Source: Mucilaginibacter pedocola
GTDB taxonomy: Bacteria > Bacteroidota > Bacteroidia > Sphingobacteriales > Sphingobacteriaceae
DNA length: 64,000 nucleotides
Direction of reading: 5' to 3'
Assembly (NCBI RefSeq): GCF_002013915.1
Contig: NZ_MBTF01000035.1
Location: 62,001-126,000, forward strand
Position 1 is the first letter of the stretch. Each line of letters opens with the position of its first letter. Shown here one piece after another: positions 60,145-64,000 of the stretch. The notes under the pieces were generated by a model that worked only from the letters and a program-made list of their open reading frames with translations, made no database searches and was not told the origin of the DNA. The position numbers and the translations under genes are program-made.

Positions 60145-61626
60145 ATGGCCAAAACCAAAATAGCATACTTCTGCCAAAGCTGCGGTTACGAATCGCCAAA
60201 GTGGTTGGGAAAATGCCCTGCCTGCCAGCAATGGAACACTATGGTAGAGGAAGTCCTTGAAAAACCTGCTGCCTCAGTACCAACCTGGAAAGCCAGTCCG
60301 GCATCATCCGTCCGCGCCAATAAACCCGTGCAGGTGGCCGATATCACTTTCAAGGAAGAACATCGCCTGCTTACGCCCGATAAGGAGTTTAACCGTGTAT
60401 TAGGGGGCGGCATTGTTGCCGGATCTCTGGTGCTGATAGGCGGGGAGCCGGGCATAGGAAAATCAACCCTGATGCTGCAACTGGCGCTGAATATGCCCGG
60501 CATTAAAGTGCTCTACGTATCGGGCGAGGAAAGCGACCACCAGATAAAAATGAGGGCGGAGAGGTTAACACAGTCGACGCCCCCCCCGCCCCCTGAAGGG
60601 GGAGCTTTTGATAAGCGCAGTGGCAATTCTACCCCCCCTTCAGGGGGGCGGGGGGCTGGAGACTCATCCTGTTACATCCTTACCGAAACCTCCACCCAAA
60701 ATATCTTCAAACAAATAGAAGAACTGGAGCCCGACTTGTTGGTGATCGATTCAATACAAACGTTGCATTCGGCTCATGTTGAGTCTACGCCGGGAAGTGT
60801 ATCGCAGGTGCGGGAGTGTACGGCCGAGTTGTTGCGTTTTGCCAAAGAGACATCTACGCCGGTGTTTTTGATAGGGCATATCACCAAAGATGGAATGATA
60901 GCCGGGCCAAAAATATTGGAGCATATGGTTGATACCGTGCTGCAATTTGAAGGCGACCGCCACCACGTATACCGCATACTACGCACCATAAAAAACCGTT
61001 TCGGCTCATCGTCTGAACTGGGTATTTACGAAATGCTGGGCGAAGGGCTGCGCGAGGTATCTAACCCATCGGAGATATTGCTTTCGCAGCGCGATGAGCC
61101 ACTGAGCGGCATCACAATATCTGCCACATTGGAAGGTATGCGCCCCATGTTGATAGAAACGCAGGCACTGGTAAGCCCATCGCCATACGGCACTCCGCAG
61201 CGTACCTCAACAGGCTTTGATACCAAACGTATGAGTATGTTACTTGCAGTATTAGAGAAACGTTGCGGTTTCCGCCTTGGCGCAAAAGATGTATTCCTGA
61301 ATATTACCGGTGGTATACGCGTGGAAGATCCGGCGATAGATTTGGGGCTTGCGGCGGCAATTATTTCATCGCATGAGGATATCCCCATCCCGGCTAAAAC
61401 CTGCTTTGCGGGAGAGATTGGGCTATCGGGAGAGATACGAGCCGTGAACCGCGTAGAGCAACGTATTGCCGAAGCGCAGAAACTGGGCTTCGAGCAGATA
61501 TTTATTTCTAAATACAATATGCCTTCGGGCGCAAAAGATAAAAACAGATTAGACCTATCGCGCTACACTATTGACGTAAAAGCCGTGGGTAGGATAGAGG
61601 AAGTATTCGGGCTATTGTTTGGCTAA
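60145..61626 (+). CDS. radA: DNA repair protein RadA with an in-frame repeat insertion
   Basis: The 493-residue protein has a zinc finger (Cys10, 13, 24, 27), a RecA-type ATPase with Walker A GGEPGIGKSTLML (about 94-106), LYVSGEESDHQ, KNRFG (about 286), and a C-terminal Lon-like domain with FLNITGGIRVEDPAIDLG. It drives branch migration in recombination. Normal length is about 455-460. The extra sequence, residues about 145-172 (PPPPPEGGAFDKRSGNSTPP and following SGGRGA), is encoded by a GC-rich palindromic element of the folE-fabD family and lies between MRAERL and CYILTET. No stop or frameshift results, so the protein is probably functional. Confidence 0.95.
   Translation: MAKTKIAYFCQSCGYESPKWLGKCPACQQWNTMVEEVLEKPAASVPTWKASPASSVRANKPVQVADITFKEEHRLLTPDKEFNRVLGGGIVAGSLVLIGGEPGIGKSTLMLQLALNMPGIKVLYVSGEESDHQIKMRAERLTQSTPPPPPEGGAFDKRSGNSTPPSGGRGAGDSSCYILTETSTQNIFKQIEELEPDLLVIDSIQTLHSAHVESTPGSVSQVRECTAELLRFAKETSTPVFLIGHITKDGMIAGPKILEHMVDTVLQFEGDRHHVYRILRTIKNRFGSSSELGIYEMLGEGLREVSNPSEILLSQRDEPLSGITISATLEGMRPMLIETQALVSPSPYGTPQRTSTGFDTKRMSMLLAVLEKRCGFRLGAKDVFLNITGGIRVEDPAIDLGLAAAIISSHEDIPIPAKTCFAGEIGLSGEIRAVNRVEQRIAEAQKLGFEQIFISKYNMPSGAKDKNRLDLSRYTIDVKAVGRIEEVFGLLFG
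60580..60657. repeat. CCCCCTGAAGGGGG paired palindrome inside radA
   Basis: The left hairpin CCCCCTGAAGGGGG (60589-60602) and right hairpin CCCCCCCTTCAGGGGGG (60632-60648) are inverted copies with GGGGGCT at the right end. Same family as 48440-48526, but here within an open reading frame. Confidence 0.9.
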
Positions 61627-61639
61627 GCATGCAAAGCTA

Positions 61640-61681
61640 AAACGCCTTGTTGCCCGTTTAAACAGGCAGCAAGGCGTTTCA
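61640..61681 (+). terminator. Terminator after radA
   Basis: AAACGCCTTG (61640-61649) and CAAGGCGTTT (61670-61679) form a perfect 10-bp outer stem, with a further GCC/GGC pairing inside. Confidence 0.88.
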
Positions 61682-61708
61682 ATTGGTAGTAGGCTAAAGT
61701 AAGATGCC

Positions 61709-62554
61709 TTATTCCAGATCGCCGGCGGCAAAGGTATTCCCCTGGCTTACATCGCCGGTATCGAAGCCTTTTTTAAACCAGTACATGCGTTGCTTGCTGC
61801 TGCCATGGGTGAAGGTATCGGGCGTAACTTCGCCCTGGTATTGTTGCTGCAGGCGGTCGTCGCCAATTTGGTGGGCGGCGTTAAGGGCTTCTTCTATATC
61901 GCCTTCTTCCAGCACATTTTTCATACTCTTTTCGTAGTGCGCCCAAACTCCTGCATAAAAATCGGCCTGTAGCTCCAGCTTAACCGATAGCTTGTTATAT
62001 TCTGTTTGGCTTAACTGTTGGCGGGCCTGCTCCATTTTGGCGCTGAGGCCAAGCAAGTCCTGCACATGGTGGCCAACTTCGTGCGCTATTACGTAGGCCT
62101 GGGCAAAATCCCCGCCCGCACCAAACTTGTTGCTTAGCTCATCAAAGAAAGAAACATCGATATATACTTTCTGATCGCCGGGGCAGTAGAAAGGCCCGCT
62201 TTGCGATGATGCCTGCCCGCAGGCGGTATTCACCCCATAGGTAAAAAAGTGCATAATGGTGGGCTGGTAAGTGCGGCCCATATCATTAAACAACTTGCCC
62301 CAAATATCTTCGGTATCGGCCAGTACCACGCGGGCAAATTTCTTTTGGTTATTATCCGGCCCTGCCGAAGCGGTGTTTTCCTGCGGCGAACTGTTTTGCA
62401 CCTGGTTTACGATCTGCGATGGGTCTATCCCCGTGAAATAGTAAATAGCCAGGGCAATAATGCCCACCAAACCACCACCGAAAGCTACGCCACGGCCACC
62501 GCCGCTGCTGCCTTCTTCGGTATTACTGCTTTCGCGCCTGCCAAACCATTGCAT
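61709..62554 (-). CDS. Neutral zinc metallopeptidase, YpfJ family
   Basis: The 281-residue protein has a short N-terminus MQWFGRRESSNTEE, one membrane helix (about 27-44), and a zinc metallopeptidase domain with HEVGHH (about 156-161) in AYVIAHEVGHHVQDLLG and QADFYAGVWAHY with the third ligand. The sequence GGGRGVAFGGGLVG precedes the helix. Members are probable cell-envelope proteases of unknown substrate. It converges with radA, whose terminator lies between the stop codons. Confidence 0.9.
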   Translation of the reverse strand: MQWFGRRESSNTEEGSSGGGRGVAFGGGLVGIIALAIYYFTGIDPSQIVNQVQNSSPQENTASAGPDNNQKKFARVVLADTEDIWGKLFNDMGRTYQPTIMHFFTYGVNTACGQASSQSGPFYCPGDQKVYIDVSFFDELSNKFGAGGDFAQAYVIAHEVGHHVQDLLGLSAKMEQARQQLSQTEYNKLSVKLELQADFYAGVWAHYEKSMKNVLEEGDIEEALNAAHQIGDDRLQQQYQGEVTPDTFTHGSSKQRMYWFKKGFDTGDVSQGNTFAAGDLE

Positions 62555-62619
62555 AGTTGATGTCGATTTAATTAATGGGGATAACGGGGAGGGTAGGAGA
62601 AATGTTTTTTGTTTTGGTT

Positions 62620-62735
62620 GTAGAGGGTGAAAAAAGTTGGAGATGTTGAAAGGGTTGAAAAAGTTAGAAAGGTTGGAGATGTTGAAGCACCCATTGCCCC
62701 ATTACCACTTTTCCAACCTTTCCAACTTTTAATAA
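62620..62735. repeat. GTTGGAGATGTTGAAAGG short-period repeat
   Basis: Near-tandem words AAAGTTGGAGATGTTGAAAG and AAGGTTGGAGATGTTGAAG are followed by their inverse CTTTTCCAACCTTTCCAACT. It fills the gap between the YpfJ-like and M28 genes. A small ORF across it is not considered real. Confidence 0.75.
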
Positions 62736-62745
62736 CTTCTATTAA

Positions 62746-63999
62746 CTACCTCTCCAGCTTAGGTATACGCGTTGGCGTTTCTTTACCGGCAACTATTGAG
62801 CGCGAGCTTAGCGCAATGGCGCGGATGGTTGCCACGATATTGTTTACATCCATGCTGCTGAACTCATCCTTAACCGTGTGGTACAGTTTGTCGGTATCTA
62901 TCTGGTCGGTAGAGATAGTGTGTGCCGGAACGCCTAATGCGGCTAAAGTAGCATTATCGCTGCGGTAGAAAAGGTTTTGCTCCGGGTAAGGGTCGGGGTG
63001 GAATTTAAAGGCAGTACCTTCTAAGTTGCTTTGTAGTATCTTACCAAAGTCCGACCGTTCGTAACCGGTGATGAACGCCGAGTTCTCGCCGAATTTAGAG
63101 GCTTTACCTATCATCTCGATGTTGAACATGGCAACCACCTGGTCAGGGTTCATCTGTTTAGAGAAATATTGCGAACCAAAGCCGCCAATTTCTTCAGCAG
63201 TAAAGGCCACGAACACCAGTGTGCGCTCGTTATTGTTTAGTTTTTTGTAGTACTTGGCCAACTCGATAACGGCCGTAGTGCCCGATGCATCATCATCGGC
63301 GCCGTTGGCAATGCTATCGCCTTCCATTGGTTTTATTATACCCAAGTGATCGTAATGGCCCGAGAAAACTACGTACTCGTTCGGTTTAGTTTTGCCGGGT
63401 ATCATACCTGCAACGTTGAACAGTGGCTTTTCTTCTGTTTTGGCTTCGTAGGTCAATGTAACCGATTTCGCTTCGTCGATACCTGCCATTACAAATACAA
63501 CAGGTTTACTTTCTGCTGCGCCTTTAAAAGATGTACCGCCGCGTTTTACATAAGCAACTATTCTTTTAAACATGGCCGCGTAGCTGGTATCTACTAAGGC
63601 AATGGTACTTTTACCGCTATTAGAGAGCTGCTGGAATACGGCACCGAAGTTTTTACCGGCCGGAACCTTTACTACCTCTACACCATCAAGGCTACTCCAA
63701 TTGAATGAGCCCGAAGCCTTTACTGCAAATTTATCGGCAGGTACTTCGGTGCCGTTAATGGTAAGTTTTGCACTCACGGGAGTAGTGCGTACCATGCTGA
63801 AATTTTGGCGGAAACCGGTTGCGCCGGTTAATGGCTTAATGCCGGCTGCTTTAAATTCCCCCTCAATAAAAGTAGCTGCTTTATCAATACCGGGTGTAAA
63901 AGTGCCACGGCCCTGCATGTCATCAGCGCTAAGGGTTTTTATGACGCGTTCTACATCATCCTGTTTAATCAGTTTATTAACATCTTGCCCAAAGCTGTA
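62746..63999 (-). CDS. M28 family peptidase (N-terminus outside window)
   Basis: The visible 418 or so residues extend past the right edge in frame (YSFGQDVNKLIKQDDVERVI), so an ATG at 63918 is internal and not the start. Metal-site motifs include SGHYDHLG, ANGADDDASGTTAVIELA, FVAFTAEEIGGFGSQYF, FNIEMIGK (Glu where many family members have Asp) and VPAHTIST. It is a zinc aminopeptidase or carboxypeptidase-like enzyme with a protease-associated insert in the middle (about 90-170). The signal peptide is not visible. Its 3' end meets a repeat. Confidence 0.88.
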   Translation of the reverse strand, partial: YSFGQDVNKLIKQDDVERVIKTLSADDMQGRGTFTPGIDKAATFIEGEFKAAGIKPLTGATGFRQNFSMVRTTPVSAKLTINGTEVPADKFAVKASGSFNWSSLDGVEVVKVPAGKNFGAVFQQLSNSGKSTIALVDTSYAAMFKRIVAYVKRGGTSFKGAAESKPVVFVMAGIDEAKSVTLTYEAKTEEKPLFNVAGMIPGKTKPNEYVVFSGHYDHLGIIKPMEGDSIANGADDDASGTTAVIELAKYYKKLNNNERTLVFVAFTAEEIGGFGSQYFSKQMNPDQVVAMFNIEMIGKASKFGENSAFITGYERSDFGKILQSNLEGTAFKFHPDPYPEQNLFYRSDNATLAALGVPAHTISTDQIDTDKLYHTVKDEFSSMDVNNIVATIRAIALSSRSIVAGKETPTRIPKLER

Positions 64000-64000
64000 G

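Noticed and set aside
63916..63918. ATG 63918 as the start of the M28 peptidase
   Set aside because: The frame continues open to the edge with typical family sequence (LSADDMQGR), so this Met is internal.
1..64000. tRNA, rRNA, tmRNA or riboswitch genes
   Set aside because: No cloverleaf-like or known RNA motif was recognised by eye in any intergenic gap. A tRNAscan-SE and Rfam search would be decisive.

Overview
The window is a gene-dense chromosomal segment of a Bacteroidota bacterium, most likely family Sphingobacteriaceae (Mucilaginibacter/Pedobacter-like). Five things point there: GldD and a type 9 secretion (T9SS) type B sorting domain; the sigma-A promoter form TAnnTTTG before many genes; a two-component regulator with an AraC output fused in one chain; a SusC/CirA-type TonB receptor with a CarboxypepD_reg N-domain; and the futalosine menaquinone genes mqnB and mqnD. 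I saw no rRNA, tRNA, CRISPR array, prophage, integrase or transposase gene.

Layout. 0-1 kb: tail of a PepSY membrane protein and an unknown membrane protein. 1.1-6.3 kb: an Anbu-proteasome cluster (permuted ATP-grasp, alpha-E, transglutaminase with a poly-Gln tail, Anbu peptidase, second transglutaminase). 6.5-9.2 kb: TPR protein and glycosyltransferase, divergent from a methyltransferase. 9.4-14.8 kb: two hybrid sensor kinases around a small zinc-ribbon protein and a 21-bp-period repeat. 14.9-20.7 kb: aroE, gldD, MBL hydrolase, LolC/E-type permease, rbfA, M23 peptidase and the pyruvate dehydrogenase E1 beta gene. 20.8-26.5 kb: an ArsR regulator with an old yellow enzyme, two small unknown genes, and a DtxR repressor divergent from a TonB receptor around a perfect operator-like palindrome. 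26.9-32.6 kb: tex, a large NHL/Ig T9SS cargo protein and a lipoprotein. 32.8-42.4 kb, all on the minus strand: LuxR-type regulator with its kinase, TerC, an ECF sigma/anti-sigma/surface-protein operon, NadR-like kinase with PnuC, and an M13 peptidase lipoprotein. 43-49.4 kb: acyl-CoA dehydrogenase, thioredoxin-like protein, mqnB/mqnD, queD-like/folE, fabD. 49.5-57.9 kb: a large NtrY-like kinase, ssb, mutY, HU, a TPR protein, a 29-residue ribosomal-type peptide, and an RNase E/G family gene. 58-64 kb: an AT-rich unknown gene, a CBM9-like protein, radA, a YpfJ-type zinc peptidase and a truncated M28 peptidase.

Two threads run across the whole window. First, many intergenic gaps contain a palindromic or short-period repeat from one of several families. 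One family has entered the radA reading frame in phase, and other repeats supply the tex start codon and the fabD leader. Second, five genes have the -7 promoter box only 4-6 bases before their start codon, which predicts leaderless mRNAs.

The best candidates for something under-described are the Anbu/ATP-grasp/alpha-E/transglutaminase cluster, the repeat invasion of radA, and the 21-bp tandem sites beside the AraC-output hybrid kinase.
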